Origin: Mycobacterium sp. 050128
GTDB taxonomy: Bacteria > Actinomycetota > Actinomycetes > Mycobacteriales > Mycobacteriaceae
Assembly (NCBI RefSeq): GCF_036409155.1
Contig: NZ_JAZGLW010000002.1
Location: forward strand, 62,001 to 126,000
Length of the DNA: 64,000 nt
Direction: 5' to 3'
Shown one piece after another: positions 33,733 through 44,045 of this stretch (position 1 is its first letter; the number at the start of each line of letters is the position of its first letter). The notes under the pieces were generated by a model. That model had not been told where the DNA came from, did not search any database, and worked only from the letters and a program-made list of their open reading frames with translations. A program made the position numbers and the translations under genes.

Positions 33733-36267
33733 CTATCGGGTGTGGCCCGGTGCCGAACTACCTACGGCTACGAGCGAGTTTGCGGCATCGATTGCTGGTA
33801 CGGTGCGATTTTCGTAGTTGCGTGCGATCAGCGTCTTCTGCCCCGACAACCGCGTCCGCGCCCACTTGCCGATGACCCGACTCGCCATCCGGGGTGTCAT
33901 CAGCGCCAGCGGGGGCTTGACAAGATGCAGGACGGCCAAGAATTCGCGGTACGCGTCGAGATCGTCGTGCACCAATTCCGTCAGACGATCCATATACCAG
34001 GTGAGGATGCGGAAATAGAACGGACGCTTCTTGTCGACGTCTTTCATCCAGTCGAAGCGCAGATTCTGTTCGCGGATCACGAACCAGGCGGTGTGGGCCA
34101 TCTTCGCGATCGACTTGTAGTAGCGGCGCGGCAGGTCTTGGTGTCCCGCGCCGTATTTGGCCAGCAGCAGCTGCATTTCCCGAACTTCCTTTAGCGCCAA
34201 GCTCATACCTAAGCCGGATACCGGATCGGCGCTGGTGTAGGCGTCCCCGACGGCAAGCAGCGCGCGCGGCAGGTGGCGCTTCTTCTCGTAGTGCAACCAG
34301 AGCATGTTCGGATAGCGGAAGTTGTATATCGCAGAAGCCGGTTCCAACCCGTCGATGTTTTCGCCCACCACCGGCGAGGGCATCAGATCGGCGAATTCGC
34401 GGAACTCCCGGGCGGTGCGCGGCGGCGAGTAACAGTTGTAGGCGACCAGGGATGTCGAAAGGATCGTGCGCGAGCTGTCGGTGTAGTACTGCGCGGCGTA
34501 GGTGTCCTCGAAGGGACGATACGCGTAGCAGATCACCATGACCTTGTCCTGCCATTGCCGCTCCGGCGGAACGCGGTGCTGCATCGTCGAATAGAAGCAG
34601 TTGATGATGTCTTGTTCGACCTCGGGCGCTCCGACGCCGATGCGATCCAAGAATTCCGGCACGCGGGTGTTCTTGCCCGATGCGTCGACGACGAATTCGG
34701 CCGGCACCACCTCGAATTCACCGTCTTTACTGATGGCAACTCCGACGATGGCGTTGTTCGCGCGGTCGAATACGAGGTCGTCCACCTCCGACTCGTAGCG
34801 GAAGTCGATCTTCGGCTCGCCGTCGAGGCGGCGTCGTACGCACCACTCTAGCAACGGCCTTCCGGCACAGACGATCTCAATGTCACTGGTGCCGGGCTTC
34901 TTCCAGCTTCCGCCCAACCGGATTCGGTACTGGGCTGCCATGTCAACCTTGAACGCGCCCTCACGCACCATGTCGTCGACGATGCCGGGAAAGAAGCGCT
35001 CCAACTCGATCTGACCGGCGGTCAGCAAGTGGTGCAGGTGCCAGCCCTGTGCCGCGCCCGGCCTGCCCTCTCGCCGACGGTGCGGATCGTCGGCTTCCAG
35101 AACGATGACCCGATCAAAGGTCTCACTGAGTACCTTCGCGGCGGCTATGCCCGCGATGCTGCCGCCGATGACTACCGCGGTCCCGCGGCCGCGCCGGCGG
35201 ACCTCGGCAATGTCGATGCTTGTCGGGTCGAGGTGGACCGGATTGCGCCGCCGCGCTGCCCCACTAGGGACGAACTTTTCGTAGTAGAGCCCCACACGAT
35301 GGAAACCGTTGTTGTCCAACCATGTTCGGGTTGTTTCGACCATCGGAGCCGGTCCGCACAAATAGACGTCGGCGTCGCCTCCGGACAGCATCCGCTCGTC
35401 CAGGAGATCCGTGACCAGGCCGATCGGCCCATGCCATTCGGGGCTCGGGCGCGCGACGATGACGTGCACTTCGACCGCCGTCACCCGGTCTCGCAGCGCC
35501 TTGAGTTCGTCGAGCTTGCACAGGTCTTCGCTGGACGTCACTCCGTAGAGCAGATAGACGGGGTGGGCCGTATCGGCGCTCAGGCTCTCGGCCATCGCCA
35601 GGATCGCCGACAAACCCGTGCCGCCGGCGACCAGGATCACCGGCCGGACCACGGGGCGCAGACCGAAGCTGCCCTTGCTGCACCGCAGCGCGATACGGTC
35701 ACCGGGCTTCGCGCGATCGCGCAGGTAGTTCGACATCACCCCGTCCGGCAGCAGCCGGATGATGAATTCGAGCTGACCGCTGCCGTCGGCGGGATGTGCG
35801 TAGGAGTAGTTGCGCCACGTGTTGGTGCCGGGCACCCGCAGTTGGGCGAACTGACCCGCCTGGTAGTCGAGTGCGCCCGTCCTGGACGAGACCTGCACCC
35901 GCAACACGGCGGTGCTGGGTGACAGCAAGTCGACCGCGGTCACCACTGCGTCACACGCGACCAGGCGCGCCGCGTTGTCGTCGGCCGGATACTGCAGTTC
36001 GATCCGGCAATCTGAAGTGGCAAAAGTCTGACAGGTCAGAATCTTTCGTGCATCGCGCTCCACATCGGAAAGACCCTCGGTGCGGCCCATCTCGTACTGG
36101 CCCCAGGCGCAGCTGGCCACACACGTGCCACAGATTCCGCTTTGGCATTCGCTGACGATCGCTACGCCGTGTTCTTCGGCGGCGTCAAGGACCGTCTGGT
36201 CCTCCCGCACCGGCATCGTCTTGTGTGTTCCGTCCGAGTACCCGACGGTTACTTCGCGATCCGCCAT
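33733..36267 (-). CDS. melG: MelG, ferredoxin-reductase-oxygenase fusion (Rv1937-like)
   Basis: 844-residue three-module flavoprotein. (1) An N-terminal [2Fe-2S] plant-type ferredoxin, ligands Cys41, Cys46, Cys49 and Cys79. (2) A ferredoxin-NADP-reductase-like unit (about 105-335): flavin motif RNYSYAH, NAD(P) motif GGTGLSAILAMAE and CGPAPMVE. (3) A C-terminal group A FAD monooxygenase/halogenase-like domain (about 360-844): VVIGGSIAGIAAAKVL, then AVGDAYTSADPVSGLGMSLALKE. Rv1937 (839 residues) has this size. One chain could pass electrons from NAD(P)H to a flavin oxygenase. mel2 genes were linked by others to survival in macrophages and oxidative stress. Confidence 0.85.
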   Translation of the reverse strand: MADREVTVGYSDGTHKTMPVREDQTVLDAAEEHGVAIVSECQSGICGTCVASCAWGQYEMGRTEGLSDVERDARKILTCQTFATSDCRIELQYPADDNAARLVACDAVVTAVDLLSPSTAVLRVQVSSRTGALDYQAGQFAQLRVPGTNTWRNYSYAHPADGSGQLEFIIRLLPDGVMSNYLRDRAKPGDRIALRCSKGSFGLRPVVRPVILVAGGTGLSAILAMAESLSADTAHPVYLLYGVTSSEDLCKLDELKALRDRVTAVEVHVIVARPSPEWHGPIGLVTDLLDERMLSGGDADVYLCGPAPMVETTRTWLDNNGFHRVGLYYEKFVPSGAARRRNPVHLDPTSIDIAEVRRRGRGTAVVIGGSIAGIAAAKVLSETFDRVIVLEADDPHRRREGRPGAAQGWHLHHLLTAGQIELERFFPGIVDDMVREGAFKVDMAAQYRIRLGGSWKKPGTSDIEIVCAGRPLLEWCVRRRLDGEPKIDFRYESEVDDLVFDRANNAIVGVAISKDGEFEVVPAEFVVDASGKNTRVPEFLDRIGVGAPEVEQDIINCFYSTMQHRVPPERQWQDKVMVICYAYRPFEDTYAAQYYTDSSRTILSTSLVAYNCYSPPRTAREFREFADLMPSPVVGENIDGLEPASAIYNFRYPNMLWLHYEKKRHLPRALLAVGDAYTSADPVSGLGMSLALKEVREMQLLLAKYGAGHQDLPRRYYKSIAKMAHTAWFVIREQNLRFDWMKDVDKKRPFYFRILTWYMDRLTELVHDDLDAYREFLAVLHLVKPPLALMTPRMASRVIGKWARTRLSGQKTLIARNYENRTVPAIDAANSLVAVGSSAPGHTR

Positions 36268-36295
36268 TGCTTTGCTCTCTTTCGGCCGGCGACCG

Positions 36296-37405
36296 CTAGA
36301 CGATCGCGGCGAGGGGTTTCTTGGCGATGCGGGCGTTGAGTTTGGGCATGACTTCTTCAGCCAGCAGCCTCAGGGACTCTTTCCAGGGGCCCGGGTTCTC
36401 GACATAGTCGAATCCGAGTACCAGGAGGTGCCCGAACCCGCCCACCTGGTCATAGGTGGCCTCGAGTTTGTCGACCACCGTCTCCACGGAGCCGACCACG
36501 AAGGTGTTCTCGGCGAGGTATTCCGGCGTCACGTCCTCGTCGGGCACCGACGGGTTGTGTTTGTAGAACTTGGTCATGCCGAACATGCGGAATGTCGGCA
36601 GCACGTATTCGCGCATGTTGCGCCCCATCGTGCCGTCGACGGCGTAGCGGAAGGCCTGCTCGTCGGTCTCGGCGACGAAAACCTCACGGACCAAGCGCCA
36701 ATCACGGCGATCTGGAGTCCGGCCACTGCGCGCCGCGCCTTCTAGCACTGCGTCCCAATGTGTCGCGACGTATTCGGTGTTGAGGTCGAGACTCATCGGT
36801 AGGTAGCCGCGCTCGCCGGCAAGCTTGAGTGTCTCGGAGCCCGCGCTGAACCCGGTAACCCCGATCGGGGGATGCGGCTTCTGGAAGGGCTTGATATGAC
36901 GCTTCATCAGGCCCTCGAACATCGGGGCGATGCCGTTGGCGTTCCAGTACTTTCCGCGGTGTTCCCAGGGCTGGTCTTCGGTCCAGATGCGCAACATGAT
37001 TTCGAGCGCTTCACGAGTCATCTCGCGATGCTCACCGTTCTTGCCATCGACGTCATACAGTGCCCAGTCGCCCGGAATTCCACTTGCTCCGACGCCCAAC
37101 ATGAATCGGCCCTGAGCGAGATGATCGAAATAGGCCACCCGATGGGCCAATTCGACCGGGTGGTGATACGGCAGCAGGTGTGCGCCGGGCGCGAGCTTGA
37201 TGGACTTCGTCCGCAGCAGTGCCTGCGCCAACAGCAGGTCGGGGGCGCAGATCGGCTCCCAGGGCACCGTGAAGTGTTCGCCGACCCACGCTTCGACGTA
37301 CCCGAGTTGATCGGCCAGCTCGATCATGTCGAGGTCCCATTGGGTGGCGTCGTACAGCGAGCGCTCCGGTGGGTGGGCCGGCATCAGGAATATTCCGATC
37401 TCCAT
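36296..37405 (-). CDS. melF: MelF, luciferase-like LLM monooxygenase (Rv1936-like)
   Basis: 369 residues, the length I recall for Rv1936. Bacterial-luciferase-like TIM barrel: EIGIFLMPAHPPERSLYDATQWDLDMIELADQLG at the start (split here into its two strands), WVGEHFTVPWEP, and GVGASGIPGDWALYDVDG, then PPIGVTGFSAGSETLKLAGERGYLPMS. It would use reduced flavin to oxygenate a lipid aldehyde or ketone. First gene of the mel2 operon, divergent from echA13. The promoter between them holds a candidate Mce3R site 58 bp upstream of this start. Confidence 0.85.
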   Translation of the reverse strand: MEIGIFLMPAHPPERSLYDATQWDLDMIELADQLGYVEAWVGEHFTVPWEPICAPDLLLAQALLRTKSIKLAPGAHLLPYHHPVELAHRVAYFDHLAQGRFMLGVGASGIPGDWALYDVDGKNGEHREMTREALEIMLRIWTEDQPWEHRGKYWNANGIAPMFEGLMKRHIKPFQKPHPPIGVTGFSAGSETLKLAGERGYLPMSLDLNTEYVATHWDAVLEGAARSGRTPDRRDWRLVREVFVAETDEQAFRYAVDGTMGRNMREYVLPTFRMFGMTKFYKHNPSVPDEDVTPEYLAENTFVVGSVETVVDKLEATYDQVGGFGHLLVLGFDYVENPGPWKESLRLLAEEVMPKLNARIAKKPLAAIV

Positions 37406-37463
37406 GGGTCAACCCTTCTCGATTCTCGTGGGCCGCGAAGCTGGTGCTCTAGGTATACCACAG

Positions 37464-37480
37464 TACTAGCAAGATACTTC
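37464..37480 (+). promoter_or_regulatory. Candidate Mce3R operator in the melF/echA13 divergent promoter
   Basis: TACTAGCAAGATACTTC on the plus strand, 14 of 17 identical to the site before yrbE3A. It is 59 bp from the melF start and 146 bp from the echA13 start, so one bound repressor could control both directions. The octamer at 37477-37484 (CTTCGCTA) also recurs inverted near yrbE3A (27683-27690). Confidence 0.6.
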
Positions 37481-37626
37481 GCTACTTACAAGAGCCAATT
37501 TGCTTGGGACTTTACCCAGAAGACGCTCAGATATGCGCGTATTGACTATGGACATCTTGAGGGCGTGCCGCGTAACCTCGCACAGGTCACCCGTTCAGGG
37601 GGAAGTAGGCAGTAAAAGGAGCCGCC

Positions 37627-38568
37627 ATGAACGTCAACGGACTCCATCCGGTCGATCGCCGGAAGAGTTCCGAGTCGCAATTCGACTTCATCGGATATGA
37701 GACGCTGGACGAGGGTCGAATCGCGGCGATCACCCTGAATCGCCCGAAACAGCGAAACGCGCAGACGCGCGGAATGCTGGTCGAGTTGGGGGCCGCCTTC
37801 GAGCTCGCCGAGGCTGACGACACGGTCCGGGTCGTGATCCTGCGGGGAGCGGGCCCCGCCTTCTCCGCCGGCCACGATCTCGGATCCGCTGACGATGTCC
37901 GTGAACGCGCACCGGGCCCGGGTCAACACCCCAGCTACCAATGCAACGGAGGAACGTTTGGCGGGGTGGAGTCGCGCAATCGTCAGGAGTGGCACTACTA
38001 CTTCGAAAATACGAAGCGGTGGCGGAATCTCCGCAAGATCACCATCGCGCAGGTCCACGGCACGGTGCTGTCCGCGGGCCTGATGTTGGCCTGGTGCTGC
38101 GATCTGATCGTCGCAAGTGAGGACGCCGTGTTCGCCGACGTCGTCGGCACGCGCCTGGGCATGTGTGGCGTCGAGTATTTCGGCCACCCGTGGGAGTTTG
38201 GGCCGCGCAAGTCGAAGGAGCTGCTGCTCACTGGCGACTGCATCGGTGCCGACGAAGCGCACTCGCTGGGAATGGTCAGCAAGGTTTTTGCGACAAGCGA
38301 ATTAAGCACCAACACAATCGAATTCGCCCGCCGCATCGCAAGGGTCCCCACCGTGGCCGCACTGCTGATCAAGGAATCGGTGAACCAGACGGTCGATGCC
38401 ATGGGATTCACCACCGCACTCGACGGCTGCTTCAAGATCCACCAGCTCAATCACGCCCACTGGGGTGAAGTCACTGGCGGGAAGCTGTCGTACGGAACGG
38501 TCGAGTACGGACTCGACGACTGGCGTGCCGCGCCGGAGATCCTGCCCGCATCCAAACAACGGCCGTGA
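37627..38568 (+). CDS. echA13: EchA13, enoyl-CoA hydratase/isomerase family
   Basis: 313-residue crotonase-fold protein, near the size of Rv1935c. RIAAITLNRPKQRNAQTRGM is the start of the crotonase core, GAGPAFSAGHDLGSADD forms the first oxyanion-hole region, and GTVLSAGLMLAWCCDLIVASEDA the second. The usual catalytic Glu pair of hydratases (positions about 144 and 164 in the rat enzyme) is not evident (GTRLGMCGVEYFG), so isomerase or hydrolase chemistry is possible. An AAAGGAG site precedes the ATG. First gene of a four-gene operon with fadE17, fadE18 and a double fadD. Confidence 0.85.
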   Translation: MNVNGLHPVDRRKSSESQFDFIGYETLDEGRIAAITLNRPKQRNAQTRGMLVELGAAFELAEADDTVRVVILRGAGPAFSAGHDLGSADDVRERAPGPGQHPSYQCNGGTFGGVESRNRQEWHYYFENTKRWRNLRKITIAQVHGTVLSAGLMLAWCCDLIVASEDAVFADVVGTRLGMCGVEYFGHPWEFGPRKSKELLLTGDCIGADEAHSLGMVSKVFATSELSTNTIEFARRIARVPTVAALLIKESVNQTVDAMGFTTALDGCFKIHQLNHAHWGEVTGGKLSYGTVEYGLDDWRAAPEILPASKQRP

Positions 38569-38580
38569 TCCAGGCCCGCA

Positions 38581-39813
38581 ATGGACATCACTTACCCGCC
38601 CGAAGCCGAAGCATTCCGGTACCAGATTCGTGCATTCCTGGCTGAACACCTCCCGGCCGGCTGGTCGGGAGCCGGCGCGTTGTCGCCGGCCGAGCGCGAG
38701 GCATTCGAGTTGCGCTGGCGGCGCGCGCTTTCGGCCAGCGGCCTGGTTGCCGTGTCCTGGCCGCCGGAATACGGCGGGGGCGGTCTGTCGCCCATCGAAC
38801 AGGTGGTGCTCGCCGAAGAGTTTGCCCGGGTCGGCGCGCCCGAGCGGGCCGAAAACGACCTGCTGGGTATTGATTTACTGGGCAATACACTGATCGCGTT
38901 GGGATCCGAGGCGCAAAAGCAGCATTTTCTGCCACGCATCCTCAGCGGCGAAGATCGCTGGTGCCAGGGATTCTCGGAGCCCGACGCCGGCTCGGATCTG
39001 GCATCGGTTCGGACCCGAGCCGTGCTCGACGGCGATCAGTGGTTGATCAACGGTCAGAAGATCTGGACGTCGGCCGGTCTCACCGCCAACTGGATCTTCG
39101 TGTTGGTGCGGACGAATCCCGACGTGCCCAAGCACAAAGGGCTCTCCTTCTTGCTGGTGCCGATGGAACAAACCGGCGTCGAGGTTCGCCCGATCGTCAA
39201 CGCGGCGGGACACTCGTCGTTCAGCGAAGTCTTCTTCACCGATGCCCGCACCGGATCCGCCAACGTAGTGGGCGGGGTGGGTAACGGATGGCCAACCGCG
39301 ATGACGGCGCTCGGGTTTGAACGCAGTTCGCAACTCACCACCGCGGCCATCGATTTTGGTCGCGACTTCGAGCGGCTGTGCGCACTTGCGCGCGAACGTG
39401 GAATGAACACCGACCCGCATATTCGAGATGAGTTGGCGTGGTGCCTTTCCCGGATTCAGATCATGCGCTACCGCGGTTACCGTGGCCTCACTTTGTCGCT
39501 GAACGGGCGGTTGCCCGGTGCCGAGGCCGCGATCACCAAAGTCATTTGGAGCGAATACTTCCGGCGCTACACCGATCTCGCCGCCGAAATCCTGGAACTG
39601 GACGCGCTCGGCCCGGTCGGGCCCGGAAACGGTGGGGCGCGCCTGGTCCCGGAGGCGGGCACGCCCAACTCCCCCGCCTGCTGGATGGATGAGCTGCTCT
39701 ATTCTCGGGCCGCCACGATCTATGCCGGCAGTTCGCAAATACAACGCAATCTGATCGGCGAGCAACTACTCGGGCTCCCGAAGGAACCACGTCCGGAAGC
39801 CAGGCAAGGCTGA
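38581..39813 (+). CDS. fadE17: FadE17, acyl-CoA dehydrogenase subunit
   Basis: 410 residues, matching Rv1934c. ACAD landmarks: [21 protein letters not shown] (flavin/substrate loop), [29 protein letters not shown] and the C-terminal [27 protein letters not shown], the FAD-contacting helix signature. It begins 12 bp after echA13 and is followed 7 bp later by fadE18. The M. tuberculosis pair was shown to form an alpha2beta2 acyl-CoA dehydrogenase of the type used on steroid side chains and other bulky acyl-CoAs; the same pairing is expected here. Confidence 0.9.
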   Translation: MDITYPPEAEAFRYQIRAFLAEHLPAGWSGAGALSPAEREAFELRWRRALSASGLVAVSWPPEYGGGGLSPIEQVVLAEEFARVGAPERAENDLLGIDLLGNTLIALGSEAQKQHFLPRILSGEDRWCQGFSEPDAGSDLASVRTRAVLDGDQWLINGQKIWTSAGLTANWIFVLVRTNPDVPKHKGLSFLLVPMEQTGVEVRPIVNAAGHSSFSEVFFTDARTGSANVVGGVGNGWPTAMTALGFERSSQLTTAAIDFGRDFERLCALARERGMNTDPHIRDELAWCLSRIQIMRYRGYRGLTLSLNGRLPGAEAAITKVIWSEYFRRYTDLAAEILELDALGPVGPGNGGARLVPEAGTPNSPACWMDELLYSRAATIYAGSSQIQRNLIGEQLLGLPKEPRPEARQG

Positions 39814-39820
39814 AACCTCA

Positions 39821-40897
39821 ATGGACTTTCGCTACAGCGCCGAACAAGACGACTTCTGCGCGTCGCTGCGTGGCTTCCTTCGCGAGCACACCCGCATCCG
39901 AGAAGCGACCCACGACGGCCGGCTCTGGAAACGGCTGTGCACCGAGCTGGAGCTGCCGGCGCTGCACACACCGCTCGAATATGGCGGCACCGGCGCCACC
40001 GTCGTCGAAACCGCCATCGCGTTCGGTGAATTGGGACGCACGCTGACTCCGGTTCCTTTCGCCGCTACGACGTTCGCGATCGAGGCGATTCTCCGGCTGG
40101 GTGATGACGAGCAACGCAAACGCCTGCTGCCCGGCCTGCTTTCCGGCGATCAGATCGGCGCGTTCGCGGCCGGCGGCCACCGGGTGACCGACGCGTCGGC
40201 GGCGACGGTACGCGCGCAGCGCCAGGGCAGTCGGGTCGTGCTCACCGGCGAGTGCACCCCGGTATTGCACGGCGGGCTCGCCACTCTTTTTGTGGTGCCG
40301 GCGTTGGCCGATGACGGTGTGCGTCTGCATGTCGTCAGCGCGGACTCGCCCGGGGTCGCGGTCGTCGGCCTGCCCTCCTTCGACATCACCCGCCCCGTCG
40401 CGACGCTGCAGCTGGTGCAGGCTCCGGCCGATACCTTGTCGGCGGGCTCCACCGACGACGTCGAACGGGTGCTGGACGTGGCGCGGGTGCTGCTGGCCGC
40501 CGAGATGCTCGGCGGCGCCGAGGCGTGTCTCGAGCTTGCGGTCGGATATGCCCGCAGTCGAGAGCAATTCGACCGTCCCATCGGGTCGTTTCAGGCGGTC
40601 AAACACGCGTGCGCCGAGATGCTGATCGAGATCGATGCGACCCGCGCGGCGGTGATGTTCGCCGCGATGAGCGCTGCCCTCGGAAATGAGCTGCAGGTCG
40701 CCGCGCCGCTGGTGAAGGCCCAGGCCGCGGATACCTATGTGTTGTGCGCCGGAACCGCCATCCAAGTCCACGGCGGCATCGCCTTCACGTGGGAACACGA
40801 TCTGCACCTGTACTTCCGCCGGGCCAAGAGCACCGAGGCACTGTTCGGCAGCAGCACCCGGAACCGGGCGCTGCTGGCCGACCGTGCGGGCCTGTAG
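39821..40897 (+). CDS. fadE18: FadE18, acyl-CoA dehydrogenase partner subunit
   Basis: 358 residues, near Rv1933c in size. Shorter and more divergent ACAD: FRYSAEQDDFCASLRGFLREH, LEYGGTGATVVETAIAFGELG, then the C-terminal REQFDRPIGSFQAVKHACAEM and IQVHGGIAFTWEHDLHLYFRRAK, the latter typical of the partner chain in heteromeric FadE pairs. Several glycine/serine residues of the first flavin loop are missing, in line with sharing active sites with FadE17. Ends 6 bp before the double acyl-CoA synthetase. Confidence 0.9.
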   Translation: MDFRYSAEQDDFCASLRGFLREHTRIREATHDGRLWKRLCTELELPALHTPLEYGGTGATVVETAIAFGELGRTLTPVPFAATTFAIEAILRLGDDEQRKRLLPGLLSGDQIGAFAAGGHRVTDASAATVRAQRQGSRVVLTGECTPVLHGGLATLFVVPALADDGVRLHVVSADSPGVAVVGLPSFDITRPVATLQLVQAPADTLSAGSTDDVERVLDVARVLLAAEMLGGAEACLELAVGYARSREQFDRPIGSFQAVKHACAEMLIEIDATRAAVMFAAMSAALGNELQVAAPLVKAQAADTYVLCAGTAIQVHGGIAFTWEHDLHLYFRRAKSTEALFGSSTRNRALLADRAGL

Positions 40898-40903
40898 GAA
40901 TCC

Positions 40904-43900
40904 GTGGCTGACACCGGCATCACGCTCAGCGACGTGCTGGCTCGCCACGCACGGGTGCGGCCCGACAACCTCGCGCTGGTCGATGCGCGCCGGCGGTGTA
41001 CGTTCGCGCAACTCGACGATCGGACGACCCGGCTGGCGAATGTGTTGTCGGCGAACGGGGTTGCGCCGGGCGACCGCGTCGCCGTGGTCGGCTTGAATTG
41101 TCTTGAGCTAGTGGAAGTCTGGCTTGCAACGCTGCGCCTGGGCGCCGTGGCAGTGCCGGTCAACTTCCGTCTGGTCGCTGACGAGATCGCGTATGTGCTC
41201 GCCGACAGTGGCTCCGTCGTGGTGGTCGTGGACTCGGCGTGCGCACCGGCCGTCGCGCGGGCGCACACCAACGCACCGTCGGTGCAGACCGTTCTGACGA
41301 TCGGCGACCACCTGGACGACCTGGTCGCTGCGGCAGAGGGCCGTGCGGTCGAAGTCGCAGTCGCGGACGAGGCGTCCGCGTTCATCATGTACACCTCGGG
41401 TACGACGGGTTTTCCGAAGGGCGCGGTGATCAGCCACCGCAATCTGTACTTGCACGCGGTGAGTGTGATCGCCACCCTGGGTCTCGGTGCGGACGACAAC
41501 TGCTGGATGGCGCATGCGCCGCTGTTCCATGTCGCCGGAGTCTCGGGGATGTTGCCGACGTTCCTGACCGGCGGCACCGTCGTCGTCCCGCCATCGGGCG
41601 GCTTCGACCCCGAGGCCACCATGCGGATGATCGCCGCCGAGCGAGTCACGTCGTGCTGGATGACGCCGGCCCAATGGCAGCTCGTGTGTGCGCTGCCCGA
41701 CCTTCGGTCCTGCGACCTCGACCGGCTGCGTCGGGTGTGGTGGGGCGCGGCGCCCGCGTCAACCACATTGCTGCGCACCATGTTCGAGACCTTTCCGCGC
41801 GCCGAGGTGATCGCCGCATTCGGTCAGACCGAGTGCAGCCCGATCACGTGCCTGCTGCGCGGCGACGACGCGATCCGCAAGATCGGATCGGTGGGCACCC
41901 CGATGCTGGGCGTCGAGGTCCGCATCGTCGACGACGAGATGAACGACGTTGCGCGGGGCGAAGTCGGCGAGATCGTGTACCTCGGGCCGCTTCTGATGAA
42001 GGAGTACTGGAACCGGCCGATCGAGACCGCCGAGGCCTTTCGGGGCGGTTGGTTTCATTCCGGCGATCTGGTCCGCCAGGACGGCGAGGGCTACATTTAT
42101 GTCGTCGACCGCAGGAAAGACATGATCATCTCGGGCGGAGAGAACATCTACAGCGCCGAGGTGGAGAACGTCGTGGCAGCGCACGACAAGGTCGCCGAGG
42201 TCGCGGTCATCGGAGCGCCCGACCCGAAATGGGGCGAGATCCCGATCGCAGTGATCGTCCCGCGCGACCCCGCGAATCCGCCGACCGACGACGAAATCGA
42301 GACGCACTGCCGCGTGCACCTTGCTGCCTACAAACGGCCGCGCCGGCTCGTGGTTGTGGAAGCCTTGCCGCGCAACGCCAACGGCAAGGTGCTCAAGAAC
42401 GAGCTGCGACTCCGGTACAGCGCCGCGGATTCCTACGACGCCGGTCCGGTCGACACTCCCCTGCTCGAAGAGACGATCGGGGCGAACTTCGAGCGCACCG
42501 TGCGCAGCTATCCGGACTCCGAGGCGCTTGTCGACGTGGCCGGCGGGCGGCGGTGGACCTATGCCGAGCTCAACGCCGAGATCGATTGTGTGGCCCGCGC
42601 ATTGATGGCGGCCGGCATTCAGACCGGGGACAGGGTAGGAATTTGGTCGCCCAACTGCCCGGAATGGACCATCCTTCAGTACGCCACGGCAAAGGTCGGC
42701 GCGATCCTCGTCTCGGTCAACCCCGCGTACCGCACGTACGAGTTGTCGCATGTGCTGCGCGATTCGGGGACTCGGCTGCTGGTGTCCGCGACGACGTTCA
42801 AAACGTCCGACTATTGGATCATGATCGCCGATATACGCGCCGAGCTCCCCGAATTGTCGGATGTCGTGTTCCTGGGCACCGAGGACTGGGAGCGGCTGCG
42901 ACTGCGAGCCGATGCGGTAACCGGCGACCAATTGCGTTGCCGGCTGGCCGGACTGAAACCCTGGGATCCGATCAACATCCAATACACCTCGGGCACAACG
43001 GGTTCCCCCAAGGGGGCGGTCCTGTCGCACCGCAACATCCTCAACAACGGGTACTACGTCACCGAATGCATTGGGCTTCGACCCGGGGACCGGCTGTGCA
43101 TCCCGGTGCCCTTCTACCACTGCTTCGGCATGGTGATGGGCAATCTGGGCTGCACCACGCACGCGGCCACCATGGTGATTCCGGCGCCCGGGTTCGATCC
43201 CGCCGCGACGCTGGAAGCGATCGAAACCGAGCGCTGCACGGGACTCTACGGCGTGCCCACGATGTTCATCGCGATCCTCGGCCACCCCGACCTTGGCCGC
43301 CGCGACGTGTCGTCATTGCGGACCGGCATCATGGCCGGCGCGACGTGCCCGGTCGAGGTGATGCGGCGCTGCGTCGACGAACTGCACCTGTCGGAGCTGT
43401 CGATCGCCTACGGAATGACCGAGACGTCCCCGGTGTCCTGTCAGACCCGGATCGACGACGACCTCGCCCACCGAACGGAAACCGTCGGCCGCGTTCATCC
43501 GCACGTCGAGATCAAGGTCATCGACGCGAGCAGCGGCGAGATCGTCAAGCGGGGTCAGCCCGGCGAGCTGTGCACTCGCGGCTACTCGGTGATGCTCGGC
43601 TACTGGCACGATGACGGCAAAACCCGCGAGGTGATCAATCGCGACGGCTGGATGCACACCGGCGATCTCGCGGTGATGGCCGACGACGGCTACTGCGCGA
43701 TCGTCGGGCGCATCAAAGACGTCGTCATCCGCGGCGGGGAGAACGTGTATCCGCGCGAGATCGAGGACTTCCTGCACACCCACCCCGACGTCGATGACGC
43801 GCAAGTCGTCGGTGTTCCCGACGCCAAGTACGGCGAGGAGATCTGTGCCTGGATCAAGATGCGGCCAGACCGCCCACCGTTAGATGCCGAAGCCCTACGG

Positions 43901-44038
43901 GCCTTCTGCGCCGGGAAACTCGCGCACTACAAGATCCCCCGCTACATCCACATCGTCGACGAGTTCCCGATGACCGTCACCGGGAAGGTTCGCAAGGTCG
44001 ATATGCGGGCCGAAACGGTCCGGCTACTGGGACTATGA
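40904..44038 (+). CDS. Double acyl-CoA synthetase: two complete FadD domains in one chain
   Basis: 1044 residues, twice the usual FadD length, with two full ANL adenylate-forming modules. Module 1 (about 1-505): P-loop [14 protein letters not shown] at 162, [28 protein letters not shown]10 Lys495 in [10 protein letters not shown]. Module 2 (about 515-1044): P-loop [13 protein letters not shown] at 694, [26 protein letters not shown]10 Lys1028 in [10 protein letters not shown]. The linker ([21 protein letters not shown]) looks like the natural N-terminus of the second enzyme, with no stop and no in-frame ATG/GTG between. Each module activates a fatty acid with ATP and CoA. GTG start, 6 bp after fadE18; no counterpart is recalled at this place in M. 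tuberculosis. Confidence 0.9.
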   Translation: MADTGITLSDVLARHARVRPDNLALVDARRRCTFAQLDDRTTRLANVLSANGVAPGDRVAVVGLNCLELVEVWLATLRLGAVAVPVNFRLVADEIAYVLADSGSVVVVVDSACAPAVARAHTNAPSVQTVLTIGDHLDDLVAAAEGRAVEVAVADEASAFIMYTSGTTGFPKGAVISHRNLYLHAVSVIATLGLGADDNCWMAHAPLFHVAGVSGMLPTFLTGGTVVVPPSGGFDPEATMRMIAAERVTSCWMTPAQWQLVCALPDLRSCDLDRLRRVWWGAAPASTTLLRTMFETFPRAEVIAAFGQTECSPITCLLRGDDAIRKIGSVGTPMLGVEVRIVDDEMNDVARGEVGEIVYLGPLLMKEYWNRPIETAEAFRGGWFHSGDLVRQDGEGYIYVVDRRKDMIISGGENIYSAEVENVVAAHDKVAEVAVIGAPDPKWGEIPIAVIVPRDPANPPTDDEIETHCRVHLAAYKRPRRLVVVEALPRNANGKVLKNELRLRYSAADSYDAGPVDTPLLEETIGANFERTVRSYPDSEALVDVAGGRRWTYAELNAEIDCVARALMAAGIQTGDRVGIWSPNCPEWTILQYATAKVGAILVSVNPAYRTYELSHVLRDSGTRLLVSATTFKTSDYWIMIADIRAELPELSDVVFLGTEDWERLRLRADAVTGDQLRCRLAGLKPWDPINIQYTSGTTGSPKGAVLSHRNILNNGYYVTECIGLRPGDRLCIPVPFYHCFGMVMGNLGCTTHAATMVIPAPGFDPAATLEAIETERCTGLYGVPTMFIAILGHPDLGRRDVSSLRTGIMAGATCPVEVMRRCVDELHLSELSIAYGMTETSPVSCQTRIDDDLAHRTETVGRVHPHVEIKVIDASSGEIVKRGQPGELCTRGYSVMLGYWHDDGKTREVINRDGWMHTGDLAVMADDGYCAIVGRIKDVVIRGGENVYPREIEDFLHTHPDVDDAQVVGVPDAKYGEEICAWIKMRPDRPPLDAEALRAFCAGKLAHYKIPRYIHIVDEFPMTVTGKVRKVDMRAETVRLLGL

Positions 44039-44045
44039 CCCGAGA

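Noticed and set aside
41759..43285. 508-codon minus-strand frame and the 791-codon plus-strand alternative frame within the double FadD
   Set aside because: Shadows of the FadD gene, which has two sets of ANL motifs in one frame.
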